The notes under the pieces are model-generated. The model had not been told where the DNA came from. It did no database searches and was given only the letters and a program-made list of their open reading frames with translations. A stretch of 64,000 nucleotides of DNA. It comes from Xanthocytophaga agilis. Its GTDB lineage: Bacteria > Bacteroidota > Bacteroidia > Cytophagales > 172606-1. This document shows, one piece after another, positions 35,206 to 45,349 of this stretch (position 1 is the first letter of the stretch; every line of letters begins with the position of its first letter). A program made the translations under genes and the position numbers. The stretch spans positions 186,001 to 250,000 of the forward strand of contig NZ_JASJOU010000010.1 of NCBI RefSeq assembly GCF_030068605.1, given 5' to 3'.

Positions 35206-37947
35206 ATGAAATCTGAAACTGTTGCGACAGCATTGTCTGTAGAAAATCTGCTAAAACATCAAGCAAGCTATCAACCTAACAAAGTTTTTTTATTTGCACG
35301 TAATCGAGAGTCACTAACATATCAGCAGGCTTATCTGCATTCCAGGAAAGCTGCGGATGTTCTGTACTCCCTGGGAATCCGGCATAATGATCGTGTTGCT
35401 ATGATTATGCCAACAACACCAGAAACCAAACTGGCTTTCCTGGCATTAACAATGGTAGCAACCTGTGCCCCTATGAATCCTTCATACAGGTATTCAGAGT
35501 TCGAGTTCTTTTTCACAGATCTCAACGTAAAGGCGTTATTTACCTATGAAGGTTTTGATACAGTAGCTCGCCAGGTAGCACAGGAAAAAAATATTCCTAT
35601 TATTGAGATTAAAGCTAACTCAACTGCACCTGCCGGAGCCTTTGATTTTGTAAACATAGATTGGATAACAGAAGCAGCTCCTTATGCAGGTCTGGAAGAT
35701 GTGGCTATGGTACTACATACATCTGGTACTACTTCTCGTCCTAAGATCGTACCTTTAACACACCGGAATATTTATCTGGCAGGTTGGAACACAACACAAA
35801 CACTGAAGCTTACATCAGAAGACAGATCATTAAATGTCTTACCGCTATTTCACGTACATGGACTAATTGGCGTTCTGTTTACAACTTTGGTACATGGTGG
35901 TACAATTATCTGTACAAATGGATTTGAAGTAGATACATTCTTTGAGTATCTGCGTGATACATATCCAACCTGGTATACAGCAGGACCAACAGTACACCAG
36001 GCTATTCTGGAGAGAGCTAGTGTGTACCCAGATATCGTTAAAAATCATACATTGAAATTTATTCGCTCAGCCTCTGCAAGTCTAAGTCCAAGTGTTTTAA
36101 ATGCGATAGAAAGTACGTTTAGAGTCCCATTAATTGAATCATATGGACTATCAGAGGCTTCACATATTCTCTCTAACCCTATGCCACCAATGGCTCGTAA
36201 GATAGGATCTGTAGGGATTCCTGCAGGTACAGAAGTGGCCATAATGGATGAAAACGGAAACTTTTTGTCTGCCGGACAAACTGGAGAGATTGTAGCAAAA
36301 GGATTAAATGTAACCAAAGGATATGCTGATAATCCTGAAGCAAATGCATCTGCATTTATCAATGGATGGTTTAGAACAGGTGATCAGGGTTATTTTGATG
36401 AAGATGGGTATTTCTTTATCACCGGTCGTATCAAGGAAATCATTAACAGAGCAGGCGAAAAGGTATCACCCAGAGAACTGGATGATTTGTTAATCACACA
36501 TGGAAGTGTGGCAGAAGTTGCAGCCTTTTCAATCCCCCATGAATTACTGGGTGAAGATGTTGCAGTAGCTATTGTAAAAAGAGAAGGTAGAATACTGACA
36601 GCAATGGATGTAAAAGCCTTTGTTGCACAGCATTTTGCTCACTATAAAGTGCCTGGACGGGTTATTTTTGTTGATCAGATACCTAAAGGTCCTACAGGCA
36701 AGGTTCAGAGACGCTTGTTACCTTCACTACTGGGATTACTGGATGCTGATGGAAAAGTCATACCTCCAACAGCAGAAGAACTGACTACACATGAAGGCAA
36801 TCATGTAGAGCCGAAAACCTTTATTGGATATGTAATTCGGGAAATCTGGAAAAGTGTATTGAAGCTGGAGCACATTAGCATTCATGATAACTTCTTTATG
36901 ATAGGAGGCAATTCCCTGCTGGCGGCTCGTGTTATTGGAGAAATTGAGCGTCAAACAGGTAATCGCCTGCCTACCTCCATCTTATTCTCTCATCCAACAA
37001 TCGCAGATCTGAAGAAGCTCATTTTCAATCAGAGTTTAAGTGATGCGTGGAAATGTCTTGTACCTGTTCGAAAAGAAGGTTCCAAAATTCCCATCTATTG
37101 TACACATCCCAATTCCGGAGGAATTGAATATGTATATCGTTTAGCAGAATATCTGGACCCTGATCAGCCAGTATATGGCTTGCAGGCAGTAGGGCTGGAT
37201 GGAAAAACAGAGCCATTAAATTCAAATGAAGAAATGGCGGAATATTTTATTGAACAGATTCTGGAAGTGCAACCACAAGGACCATATAACCTTGCCGGAT
37301 ATTCTTCAGGAGGATCTGTTGCCTATGCAATGGCTCAAATCTTAACAGCTCGTGGATATGAAGTAAACCAACTCTTTATGTTTGATACTTATCCTCCTGC
37401 CAGATTTCCATTTAATTCACGTGTACAGTTACCATATCTGGCCAAAAATGCTCTTTTGTTCCTTACAAATCCATTAGATAAAACCTATTATAAAGACACG
37501 AACAAATGGAAGGTAATGCAGGAAGAAATAGGTTCAATTACTCATGAGTTAAAAAAGAAAGTAGATGCAAAACTGAATAAGCAGCCAGTTACAGTAATGA
37601 AAGCTGAACACATGCAATCAGACGAATTAAATGAAAAGCTGGTAGAAACAGAAGACAAGATACGTACAGCTTGTTATGTAGCTCATTATAATTATCGGAT
37701 GCAACCTTATAAAGGTGATCTGGTGTTGTTTCGTTCACTGAATAATGAGACTCGTTTGTTAAAGAATGTAAGTTTTGGCTGGAATAAACTGGTAAAAGGG
37801 AAACTTTCTATACATGATGTTCCTGCTGATCATTTTGATCTATTCCTGCATGACCATACAACAAAGATGACAGCGCAGATTGTACAGAAGTACCTCGATA
37901 ATAGTATAAAAACTCAGGAAAATACGTATTCGAAACAACTGGCATAA
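35206..37947 (+). CDS. Stand-alone adenylation - carrier - thioesterase protein (NRPS-like, A-T-TE)
   Basis: From the ATG at 35206 the protein is 913 residues. The adenylation domain (about 1-515) resembles acyl/aryl-CoA ligases; its motifs are HTSGTTSRPKIVPLTH near 172, ESYGLSEASHI, WFRTGDQGYFDEDGY, and K499 in PKGPTGKVQRR as the adenylation lysine. A carrier domain follows, with S570 in FFMIGGNSLLAAR as the phosphopantetheine site. The C-terminal alpha/beta-hydrolase thioesterase has S700 in GYSSGGS and H876 in PADHFDLF. There is no condensation or reductase domain. Fungal and some bacterial A-T-TE proteins join two aryl-pyruvates, but substrate and product here are unknown. No accessory biosynthetic genes and no phosphopantetheinyl transferase lie beside it. 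Confidence 0.88.
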   Translation: MKSETVATALSVENLLKHQASYQPNKVFLFARNRESLTYQQAYLHSRKAADVLYSLGIRHNDRVAMIMPTTPETKLAFLALTMVATCAPMNPSYRYSEFEFFFTDLNVKALFTYEGFDTVARQVAQEKNIPIIEIKANSTAPAGAFDFVNIDWITEAAPYAGLEDVAMVLHTSGTTSRPKIVPLTHRNIYLAGWNTTQTLKLTSEDRSLNVLPLFHVHGLIGVLFTTLVHGGTIICTNGFEVDTFFEYLRDTYPTWYTAGPTVHQAILERASVYPDIVKNHTLKFIRSASASLSPSVLNAIESTFRVPLIESYGLSEASHILSNPMPPMARKIGSVGIPAGTEVAIMDENGNFLSAGQTGEIVAKGLNVTKGYADNPEANASAFINGWFRTGDQGYFDEDGYFFITGRIKEIINRAGEKVSPRELDDLLITHGSVAEVAAFSIPHELLGEDVAVAIVKREGRILTAMDVKAFVAQHFAHYKVPGRVIFVDQIPKGPTGKVQRRLLPSLLGLLDADGKVIPPTAEELTTHEGNHVEPKTFIGYVIREIWKSVLKLEHISIHDNFFMIGGNSLLAARVIGEIERQTGNRLPTSILFSHPTIADLKKLIFNQSLSDAWKCLVPVRKEGSKIPIYCTHPNSGGIEYVYRLAEYLDPDQPVYGLQAVGLDGKTEPLNSNEEMAEYFIEQILEVQPQGPYNLAGYSSGGSVAYAMAQILTARGYEVNQLFMFDTYPPARFPFNSRVQLPYLAKNALLFLTNPLDKTYYKDTNKWKVMQEEIGSITHELKKKVDAKLNKQPVTVMKAEHMQSDELNEKLVETEDKIRTACYVAHYNYRMQPYKGDLVLFRSLNNETRLLKNVSFGWNKLVKGKLSIHDVPADHFDLFLHDHTTKMTAQIVQKYLDNSIKTQENTYSKQLA

Positions 37948-38159
37948 GCTATTGCCAGCTAAATAGATCAGCTTTATCAGAGTCTGTCTTTGTGAGACAG
38001 ACTCTTTGTTTATATAAGAATTGTAAGTGGTGATCTACATTTTGTGTACAATCATCTATTTTAGGCATTTAATATCTGGAAAAGAGTCTTCATTCATACA
38101 AATTGGCATATGCTTTGATTTAATCTATATCAGAATCTACCGATAAAATCTGATAAACT

Positions 38160-38948
38160 ATGAGACTCTTTATTACTTTCCTATGTATATTTTTTGTATC
38201 AGGTTATACTGCTTTTGGTCAGGCGAATGTAACCTTCGCTGCACCTGCTGGTTATAAATTGAAAGTTGTTATTAATAACCAGACTTTGGAAGATGAGCAA
38301 TACGTTCGCTTCGTAAACTTAAATGCAGGAACCTATACTGTTCGCATTACAGCTACTATAAATGGAGAAGTATACAATATGCAGAGTAATGTCTCCTTGC
38401 TTAACCAAAGAGAAACAAGTTACTTTATCATTGTTGTCAATAAAACAGCACAGATCCACTGGGCTAACGAAACAGAAATCATAACAACTCAACCAATATC
38501 CCGCAACCAAACCTATACAGATGAGGAGATGAGTTTGCGTAATCTAGAACGGTATGGACAGCAAAGATATTCTCAGGAACCAAATTATAACCAACAACCT
38601 TCGCAAAACGGTTATCCTCGTCCAGGAACTATTGTTTGTGATTGTAATAACCCTTTCCCTGTTCTATCTCCAGGGGAAGCTACCCGTCTAAAGACAACTG
38701 TGCAGCAAACTTCTTTTGATGAAGACAAACTTGCCATTATACATACTGCCCTTATGCGATCCAATATTATGTCAGTAGATGTGAGAGACTTGATGCGGTT
38801 ACTAAGCTTTGACCATAACCGATTAAAATTTGCCAAACGTGTATATGAACGGACCTGTGACAAGCAAAACTATTACATGGTATCTTCTGCATTTGATTTC
38901 TCTTCTAATGCCCGTGAACTACAACGTTATCTGCAGATGTATAGATAG
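38160..38948 (+). CDS. Secreted DUF4476 protein
   Basis: The protein is 262 residues with a signal peptide (about 1-20, ending AFGQ). An N-terminal beta domain (about 22-110) is joined by a glutamine/asparagine/tyrosine-rich linker (about 115-155, with a short CDCNNP motif) to a helical C-terminal DUF4476 domain (LKTTVQQTSFDEDKLAIIHTAL onward, by position about 173-262). DUF4476 has no known function and is common in exported proteins of Bacteroidota. It stands alone and ends at a strong bidirectional terminator. Confidence 0.85.
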   Translation: MRLFITFLCIFFVSGYTAFGQANVTFAAPAGYKLKVVINNQTLEDEQYVRFVNLNAGTYTVRITATINGEVYNMQSNVSLLNQRETSYFIIVVNKTAQIHWANETEIITTQPISRNQTYTDEEMSLRNLERYGQQRYSQEPNYNQQPSQNGYPRPGTIVCDCNNPFPVLSPGEATRLKTTVQQTSFDEDKLAIIHTALMRSNIMSVDVRDLMRLLSFDHNRLKFAKRVYERTCDKQNYYMVSSAFDFSSNARELQRYLQMYR

Positions 38949-38966
38949 AACTTGCATCTGTATGTA

Positions 38967-39007
38967 ACAAAAGAGCCTACTTGTGGATTACAAGTAGGCT
39001 CTTTTGT
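38967..39007. terminator. Bidirectional terminator between the DUF4476 gene and an amidohydrolase gene
   Basis: A perfect 18-bp stem, ACAAAAGAGCCTACTTGT (38967-38984) with its complement at 38990-39007, and a 5-base loop. The outer arm gives TTTTGT on both strands. The stem's ACAAAAGAGCCT sequence recurs in the terminator at 61705-61740. Confidence 0.9.
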
Positions 39008-39027
39008 TAGAATAGAATTCTCAAATA

Positions 39028-40314
39028 CTATTTCCCATATTTCTCACTAAAGCGTTTATACAAACGCTTTTGCTTATCATCCAGCACTATCTGGCGTCCC
39101 TGAATAAATGCCTGTATTACGTTATTGGTACGCATATCCAGTAAATCACCAGTAGAAACAACAATATTGGCATCCTTTCCTGTTTCAAGAGTACCTGTAC
39201 GAGTGTCTATCCCCAGAATTTTAGCATTGTTAAGTGTCACAATTTGTAGTGCTTCTTCTTTAGAAAGTCCATGACCGGCAGCCTGGCCAGCAATAAAAGG
39301 TACATTCCGGTAGTTGTAAGGTGTTTCTTCGTAAGCCAACCCTACCAGAATACCTGCTTTGTGCAAGATAGCTGGTAATTTATAAGGCATATCTACATCC
39401 TCTTCTGTACGACCTGGCAAACGATGAAGGGAATTTAACAATACAGGTACATTATTCTCTTTCAGAAAATCGATAATCAGGTATGCGTCATCTCCTCCTA
39501 CTATTACATATTTCTTCACATTATGAGATTTGGCAAAGTTGACAGCCTCAACAATCTCTTTTGCATAATCAGTATGAATAAATAAGGTTTTTGTACCATC
39601 ATACAATCCCTTCATAGCTTCCAATTTCAGATTTAGAGGACTTGGATTTTTAATCTGTGAGTAACCATAAGCATCTTTAAATGTACGATCCAACTCACCC
39701 ATAACTTCTCCACGTTTATCATTTTTTTTGACTGTGCCCGCTTCAAGTCGTCCTCCCATCGAAAACATGGCAGGCCAAGTCATCCAGATTCCGTCGTCTT
39801 TGCGGTAAGCAGCATCTTCCCAGTTCCAGGCATCCAACTGCACTACAGAAGATGTCCCTGAGATCACCCCGCCTTCAGGTACTGTCTGAGCGATCAAGAC
39901 GCCATTATCTCTTGTAACATAAATATGTTCAGAATCTGTATTGTACGAAATCAAAGAACGTACATTTGGATTCAGCATTCCTGTTTCTACTTTGTCCTGA
40001 GTTGCTTTCACTGCACTAACTTCGTCAAGGCCGAGATTGGTATTGGGAGCTATCACTCCCGGATAAATATGTTTACCTGCTGCATCTATCACTTCTGCAC
40101 TTCCAGTACTTGTCTGTGCATTACCAACTGCTGTAATTTTCCCATTCTCAAACACGACAACTCCATTCTCTACAACCTGACCATTGCCTATGTGTATAGT
40201 GGCTCCTTTCAAAGCAATAGCTTTAGATTGTGGTTTTGCGATAATAGGGGGCTGTGCCTGAAGAGATGCAGCACACAACAATCCAGAGCAAAGCAAAAGA
40301 TAAATTTTCTTCAT
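39028..40314 (-). CDS. Secreted amidohydrolase-fold protein without the usual metal ligands
   Basis: The protein is 428 residues with a signal peptide (LLLCSGLLCAASLQAQ). It has the amidohydrolase beta-sandwich start (KGATIHIGNGQVVENGVV), GKHIYPG, and the C-terminal TGTLETGKDANIVVSTGDLL. However, where active enzymes have HxH after that strand this one reads GVIAPNTNLG, and I cannot find the later histidine and aspartate ligands in place. It is therefore probably not a standard metal-dependent hydrolase. It is the last gene of a minus-strand run that includes a macrodomain protein, with the larger amidohydrolase (41897-44959) further upstream. Confidence 0.85.
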   Translation of the reverse strand: MKKIYLLLCSGLLCAASLQAQPPIIAKPQSKAIALKGATIHIGNGQVVENGVVVFENGKITAVGNAQTSTGSAEVIDAAGKHIYPGVIAPNTNLGLDEVSAVKATQDKVETGMLNPNVRSLISYNTDSEHIYVTRDNGVLIAQTVPEGGVISGTSSVVQLDAWNWEDAAYRKDDGIWMTWPAMFSMGGRLEAGTVKKNDKRGEVMGELDRTFKDAYGYSQIKNPSPLNLKLEAMKGLYDGTKTLFIHTDYAKEIVEAVNFAKSHNVKKYVIVGGDDAYLIIDFLKENNVPVLLNSLHRLPGRTEEDVDMPYKLPAILHKAGILVGLAYEETPYNYRNVPFIAGQAAGHGLSKEEALQIVTLNNAKILGIDTRTGTLETGKDANIVVSTGDLLDMRTNNVIQAFIQGRQIVLDDKQKRLYKRFSEKYGK

Positions 40315-40389
40315 GATTGTATTGGTTTAAGTATGTTAGGTTAGGCAATTATGTATAATATTAGTTGACTGACTATCTCCGACACAACC

Positions 40390-40905
40390 CTATTTTGATA
40401 ATATCTTTTGATATATTTGATAATTTTCGTCGTCAAAACACACAAAGAACACTTGTTCCAAAGAACTTTCCTCTTCTCCAAACGTCTGTACGGCATGTAT
40501 AGCTATTTCTGCCGCCTGTTGTTTGGGATAATGATAGATTCCTGTACTGATGTTAGGAAATGCAATGCTTTTTAGAGTAAGTTCATTGGCAATACGTAGT
40601 GAATTAAGATAACAGCTTTCCAATAACAGGCTTTCGTTATTGCTTCCACCATTCCATACAGGTCCTACCGTATGAATGACATACCTTGCAGGAAGATTAC
40701 CTGCTGTTGTGTATACCGCTTCACCTGTAGCACAGCCTCCCTGACGATTCCGAATCTGTATACATTCTTCCAGAATAGCTTTGCCTCCTTTTCTATGAAT
40801 AGCCCCATCTACTCCTCCACCTCCCAATAATGAACTGTTGGCAGCATTTACAATGACATCAACAGGTATTGTTGTAATATCACCTTTGAGAAGTTCGATA
40901 GTCAT
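40390..40905 (-). CDS. Macrodomain protein, O-acetyl-ADP-ribose deacetylase type (YmdB-like)
   Basis: The protein is 171 residues, a single macrodomain. Signatures are the N-terminal [35 protein letters not shown] (by position 5-40), [22 protein letters not shown], and [12 protein letters not shown]. Relatives hydrolyse O-acetyl-ADP-ribose or remove ADP-ribose from proteins, in the cytoplasm. No ADP-ribosyltransferase partner gene is adjacent. It lies 26 bases after the sterol-desaturase-family gene, so the two are probably cotranscribed. Confidence 0.92.
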   Translation of the reverse strand: MTIELLKGDITTIPVDVIVNAANSSLLGGGGVDGAIHRKGGKAILEECIQIRNRQGGCATGEAVYTTAGNLPARYVIHTVGPVWNGGSNNESLLLESCYLNSLRIANELTLKSIAFPNISTGIYHYPKQQAAEIAIHAVQTFGEEESSLEQVFFVCFDDENYQIYQKILSK

Positions 40906-40931
40906 ATAAAATTTAGAATCGTTTAATCTGA

Positions 40932-41750
40932 TTACTTATCATGTCGCCAGCCGGGTCTTCCAAAAATATATTTTAGTTTTTGCTTCCAGGAAATATCCTG
41001 TTGTAGATCTTTCAACATATGTTTCCATTCATAGGTGACTACCTCATACAGATTATCTGACTCCATTTTGGTAGTAATTCCATAAACGGGCTTTTCTTCT
41101 TCTTCTCTGAATGTCCCAAAAATCCTGTCCCAAATAATCAATACCATACCCATATTTTTGTCCAAGTATTTTTCATTAGAAGCATGATGCACCCGATGAT
41201 GTGAAGGGGTAACCAGTATGTATTCCAATATACCCAGTTTACCAACCATTTCCGTATGTACGAAGAAGCCATATGTCTGACTCACCGCATACATAAATAA
41301 TATATCCAACGCCTCAAAACCTACCAGAGCTAACGGGATAAAGTAGAAAAAGCGATACAAAGGCTGAAATACAGAAGAACGGATAGCTACTGTCAAGTTA
41401 AACTGTTCTGAAGAATGATGGGTAATATGAATAGCCCAGAAAAACCGACAATAATGGTCTACCACATGCAAAGTATAATAAGCCAGATCTTCTGCAAGAA
41501 AAAGCAATATCCAATACTGCCAGTTTTTTTGCCAGTGAAAAGGAGAATAGATAGCCACAAACGTAAGCACTGCTAGTTGAACACCTCTCATCAATACATC
41601 AAAGCCAAAATTCAATGATGTACAGGCAAGATTCACAATCGTGTCTTTGGTGCGGTAAGCCCGATAGCCTAGCCATGCACTAATGACCATTTCTAATACA
41701 ATAAAGAATGCAAATAAGGGTACTGTGTACGATAATAATTTAACTTCCAT
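40932..41750 (-). CDS. Sterol desaturase-family (fatty acid hydroxylase) membrane protein
   Basis: The protein is 272 residues with several membrane segments (near 7-27, 55-72, 80-100, 130-155). The three histidine clusters of the di-iron superfamily are present: HVVDHY, HITHHSS and HHRVHH. These enzymes hydroxylate or desaturate lipids at the membrane; in Bacteroidota their substrates include carotenoids, sphingolipids and alkylglycerols, so the substrate is open. The start is ATG; a terminator at 41854-41893 separates it from the upstream amidohydrolase gene. Confidence 0.9.
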   Translation of the reverse strand: MEVKLLSYTVPLFAFFIVLEMVISAWLGYRAYRTKDTIVNLACTSLNFGFDVLMRGVQLAVLTFVAIYSPFHWQKNWQYWILLFLAEDLAYYTLHVVDHYCRFFWAIHITHHSSEQFNLTVAIRSSVFQPLYRFFYFIPLALVGFEALDILFMYAVSQTYGFFVHTEMVGKLGILEYILVTPSHHRVHHASNEKYLDKNMGMVLIIWDRIFGTFREEEEKPVYGITTKMESDNLYEVVTYEWKHMLKDLQQDISWKQKLKYIFGRPGWRHDK

Positions 41751-41853
41751 ATTGGGTATCTTTTAAAACGGTGGTGATTTTAAAACCCAAAAATATTCTA
41801 AAAAACGATCTTTAAATAGTTAATTTTCTGTAGAACTTACTTCTAAAAAAGCA

Positions 41854-41893
41854 AAACAGGCTAATGAATAAATTAATAGCCATTAGCCTGTTT
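41854..41893 (-). terminator. Terminator of the large amidohydrolase gene
   Basis: AAACAGGCTAATG (41854-41866) and CATTAGCCTGTTT (41881-41893) form a perfect 13-bp stem. On the minus strand it is followed by TGCTTTTTT. It begins 3 bases past the stop codon. Confidence 0.85.
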
Positions 41894-41896
41894 CTA

Positions 41897-44800
41897 TTAT
41901 TCTGAGAAATGCACTTCCATAAATGTTTTTGCCTTTCCACAAGTACCTTCATTTCCGAATAAACTATCACAATGGTAGTGACGCATTACTTTAGGTGTTG
42001 GCATCTGGGCACCTTGTGGATTACTTGCTTTAGCGGCAAGCATTTTGGTTGCAATGCGTGCTCTATCTTTCTGCAGTTCTTCACGCATTTTGATATCACG
42101 CTCCAGGTCATAGTAAATTGTACCTTCAATAATGGTTTTTTCTGGACGGGAGTAAATAGATAATGGATTGCCATTCCATAACACCAGATCGGCATCTTTA
42201 CCTGCTTTAATACTTCCTATACGATTTTCCAGATGTAGCATTCTAGCAGGATTTAATGTTACCATTTTCAAAGCATCCTCTTCCGTTGTGCCACCATACT
42301 TTACAGTTTTAGCAGCTTCCTGATTCAGTCGACGTGCCATCTCTGCATCATCAGAATTGATTCCTACATTCAAACCAACCTTATTCATCAATGTAGGACT
42401 ATAAGCAATGGCATCCTGCACCTCCATCTTGTATGCCCACCAGTCTGCAAAAGTTGATGCATTGATATTACGGGATTTCATCTTGTCCGCAACTTTATAT
42501 CCCTCCAGAATATGAGTAAATGTATTGATTTTGAACCCTAAAGAATCTGCTACATGCATTAGCATATTGATTTCTGACTGGACATAACTGTGGCAGGTAA
42601 TGAAGCGTTTTTGATTCAGAATTTCAGCTAGTGCGTCCAGTTCCAGATCACGGCGGACCGGTACGGCATTTGGATCTTTTGGATTGTATTTCTTCAGAGC
42701 CTGATCATACTCTTTGGCACGTATAAAGGCATCCATCATCACTTGTTCAACTCCCATACGTGTTTGGGGGAAACGAGTGGATGTCATAGAAGAAGACTGC
42801 TTCACATTTTCACCCAAGGCAAATTTGATAAATCCATCAGCATTCTTAATCTTCAGTTCTTCAGGACCTTCTCCCCACTTAAGCTTGATCAAAGCAGATT
42901 GCCCTCCAATAGGATTTGCAGATCCATGCAGGATTTGAGAAGTAGTAACACCACCAGCCAATTGGCGATAAATATTAATATCTTCAGAATCTACATTATC
43001 ACCAATACGTACTTCTGCTGTACTTGCCTGAAGTTCATTAACTGACTCTGTAGCAATGTGAGAGTGTTCATCAATGATCCCTGCCGTCAAATGTTTACCT
43101 GTACCATCGATAACCTTCACTCCAGCGGCAGATAAGTTTTTTCCAACCTGAGCTATCTTACCTCCTTTTATCAATACATCTGCATTTTCCAGTTTTCCTT
43201 CTGCCTCATTGGTCCACACTGTAGCATTTTTGATCAGCATATCCTCTGCCTTCAGCTTATTTTCTACGCCAAAAGCAATAAACGGATATACTACTTTTCC
43301 TAAATCAGCGACAGCACTCTTTGTGTCTGCCTTATTTTCTTTTGGTGCTTCAGGTTTTACAGCTCCACTGTAGGTGGCTACCCATTTTACAGCTTTACCA
43401 TCTGTCAGCATCCCTTCACCTTTCAGATTGTTTCCTGTAAGCCATCCAGTAAGGCGGATTTCAGCTTTGTCTTTTTTATCTGCTTTGAAAGAAATAGAAA
43501 TCAGAGAATTGTTTAGTATGGCTTTTGCGACAGCTTTACCAGTATCTGCTACCCCAATTTTTACTTCTGGTTTCTCTGGCATGCCTGCAATGGTCATTTT
43601 ATAATTCTGACCACCTACAGCCAGATTATACTCACCCCGAATATCAACATCTGGCATACCTGTAACTGTATAACGGTTTCCTGCTATATAGTTGTCATAA
43701 ATAATAGTGGTTTTGCCAAACAAGTTATCCGAAGTAATCAGAAAGTTAGCTAGCATTCCTTTTTTCAAAGAGCCGATCTGATTATCCATTTTCAGGAGTG
43801 TTGCTGGAGTAATTGTAAGAGCTTTTAATGCTATTTTTTCATCCAGTCCATATTCTATAGCTTTTCGAAGATTGGCCCAGAAGTCGGCTTTATTTTTCAG
43901 GTCTGCGGCAGTAAGAGCAAAAGGGATACCTGCTTTTGCCAATGCTGCAGGATTGGAGGGTGCAAGTTCCCAATGTTTCATATCTTCATAAGGGACCATT
44001 ACCATATCCAGCGGATCTTCTACATCAAATGGTTTAGGAAAATCCAATGAAACAACCAACGGTGCATTCGTTGCTTTTACCTCATCCAGACGGGCATACT
44101 CATCACCTTTTGTTTTAATAATGTATTGAACACCAAATTCATCTCCAATTTTATCGGCTCGTAAAATATTGAGTCGTGTATTAGCTTCAAAGAAAGCAGG
44201 TAAAGCCCGTTGTTGGTTAAAGGCATCCAGAGACAAATTCCTTTCCACTTTATTGCCACCCTTTTTATACCAGTCTGCATCCAGATACGTTTGGCGAATC
44301 AAAGCAATAGATCCCATCAATGCAACCGGATAAATTTGTTTGGAAGAGCCTTTATCAAAAGAGAAATGGGTTGATGCATTTGATTTTAATAACACCTCAT
44401 TTTCTTTTCCTGCTCCCAGATGTACTACAGCTCCTGTTCCTCGGGCAATACCATCGGGATTATGAATTAAAGCAGCACCAAAACCCAGCTTTCTCAATTC
44501 TTCTGCCTTCTTTGCATCTATGGCAAATATGTCTGCAGCAGAATTTTCAGGTCTTATCGCTTCATTCCAGTTATAAGCTCCTTTTTTGCCAGAATCATAC
44601 TGAGGTGGACGAAGGTAGAATGCACCCCAACTAAATCCTTCCTTTTTGACTTCAGGCATTCCATAATCTGAGTAAATATCAACCAGACCAGGATAAATGT
44701 GTTTGCCCTTTAGATCTGTTACAACAGCACCAGTTGGAACAGCAATACCTGTACCAACTGACTCTACTATACCATTTCGAATTACTAAAGTGGCATTGCT

Positions 44801-44959
44801 AATAATAGTTTGATAGTCTGTATGGATAGTTGCATTGGTAAAGGCATATAACTGAGGACGTTCATCATATACCCCATTGCGTGGAAAAGTAGTTGGCTGT
44901 GCCCATGCCCGAATACTAAAAATTCCGGCAGCGACCAGCACCAGTAGAGTTTTCTTCAT
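41897..44959 (-). CDS. Secreted tandem amidohydrolase (degenerate N-terminal half, intact C-terminal half)
   Basis: The protein is 1020 residues with a signal peptide (LLVLVAAGIFSIRAWAQ). The N-terminal half (about 25-440) has the fold signatures GKHIYPGLVDIYSDYG, so the HxH position reads YSD and the site is degenerate. A middle beta domain (about 440-560) follows. The C-terminal half (about 570-1000) has the intact HxH in GIIDEHSHIATES, further histidines in CHSYVQSEIN and THILEG, and an aspartate in GINSDDAEMARR, and ends with GSIKAGKDADLVLWNGNPL. It is thus a probably active imidazolonepropionase-like hydrolase joined to an inactive copy. Substrates of these periplasmic proteins are unknown. 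Confidence 0.9.
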   Translation of the reverse strand: MKKTLLVLVAAGIFSIRAWAQPTTFPRNGVYDERPQLYAFTNATIHTDYQTIISNATLVIRNGIVESVGTGIAVPTGAVVTDLKGKHIYPGLVDIYSDYGMPEVKKEGFSWGAFYLRPPQYDSGKKGAYNWNEAIRPENSAADIFAIDAKKAEELRKLGFGAALIHNPDGIARGTGAVVHLGAGKENEVLLKSNASTHFSFDKGSSKQIYPVALMGSIALIRQTYLDADWYKKGGNKVERNLSLDAFNQQRALPAFFEANTRLNILRADKIGDEFGVQYIIKTKGDEYARLDEVKATNAPLVVSLDFPKPFDVEDPLDMVMVPYEDMKHWELAPSNPAALAKAGIPFALTAADLKNKADFWANLRKAIEYGLDEKIALKALTITPATLLKMDNQIGSLKKGMLANFLITSDNLFGKTTIIYDNYIAGNRYTVTGMPDVDIRGEYNLAVGGQNYKMTIAGMPEKPEVKIGVADTGKAVAKAILNNSLISISFKADKKDKAEIRLTGWLTGNNLKGEGMLTDGKAVKWVATYSGAVKPEAPKENKADTKSAVADLGKVVYPFIAFGVENKLKAEDMLIKNATVWTNEAEGKLENADVLIKGGKIAQVGKNLSAAGVKVIDGTGKHLTAGIIDEHSHIATESVNELQASTAEVRIGDNVDSEDINIYRQLAGGVTTSQILHGSANPIGGQSALIKLKWGEGPEELKIKNADGFIKFALGENVKQSSSMTSTRFPQTRMGVEQVMMDAFIRAKEYDQALKKYNPKDPNAVPVRRDLELDALAEILNQKRFITCHSYVQSEINMLMHVADSLGFKINTFTHILEGYKVADKMKSRNINASTFADWWAYKMEVQDAIAYSPTLMNKVGLNVGINSDDAEMARRLNQEAAKTVKYGGTTEEDALKMVTLNPARMLHLENRIGSIKAGKDADLVLWNGNPLSIYSRPEKTIIEGTIYYDLERDIKMREELQKDRARIATKMLAAKASNPQGAQMPTPKVMRHYHCDSLFGNEGTCGKAKTFMEVHFSE

Positions 44960-44999
44960 GGTTTATGGTTTTGTTGAATAATAAAAGGTTAGGATTTGG

Positions 45000-45031
45000 G
45001 TAAAATTAAGAAATAAGCTTTTTGAACCAAA
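45000..45031 (-). promoter_or_regulatory. Probable promoter of the large amidohydrolase gene
   Basis: On the minus strand a TTTG box (45028-45031), a 19-base spacer and TAATTTTAC (45000-45008) lie 41 bases before the ATG at 44959. Spacing and sequence fit the Bacteroidota -33/-7 pattern, with TTTA in place of TTTG. The gap 44960-45349 holds nothing else except the GH3 promoter-like box. Confidence 0.5.
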
Positions 45032-45317
45032 GAAAGGATTGCATTTATAGAAGAATAGCGAATAAAATATACATCGGCTGGATTTTTACAAACTTATAAA
45101 CTCAGAAGTCTTATCGGAGATAATTAAGGAAGAATGGTTATATAGTTGGATAAGCGAAGAAGAAAAATCATAATTTCTCAAATTTATTCAGATTCAACCA
45201 GAGAAAAGTATAAGTAAATATAGATTTTCGATCACAGAGATAGCTCGAAAAAACCTAGTATAGCTCCAAAATCACTCTTCTACCCAAAATTATACTTCCT
45301 TACATGCTGAAAAAATG

Positions 45318-45327
45318 TAATTTTACC
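45318..45327 (+). promoter_or_regulatory. Possible -7 promoter element of the GH3/serine hydrolase gene
   Basis: TAATTTTACC, a TAnnTTTA(C) variant, lies 23 bases before the TTG start at 45350. The same variant is used for the divergent gene. Confidence 0.35.
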
Positions 45328-45349
45328 AGAAACAAAATTTTGATAGACC

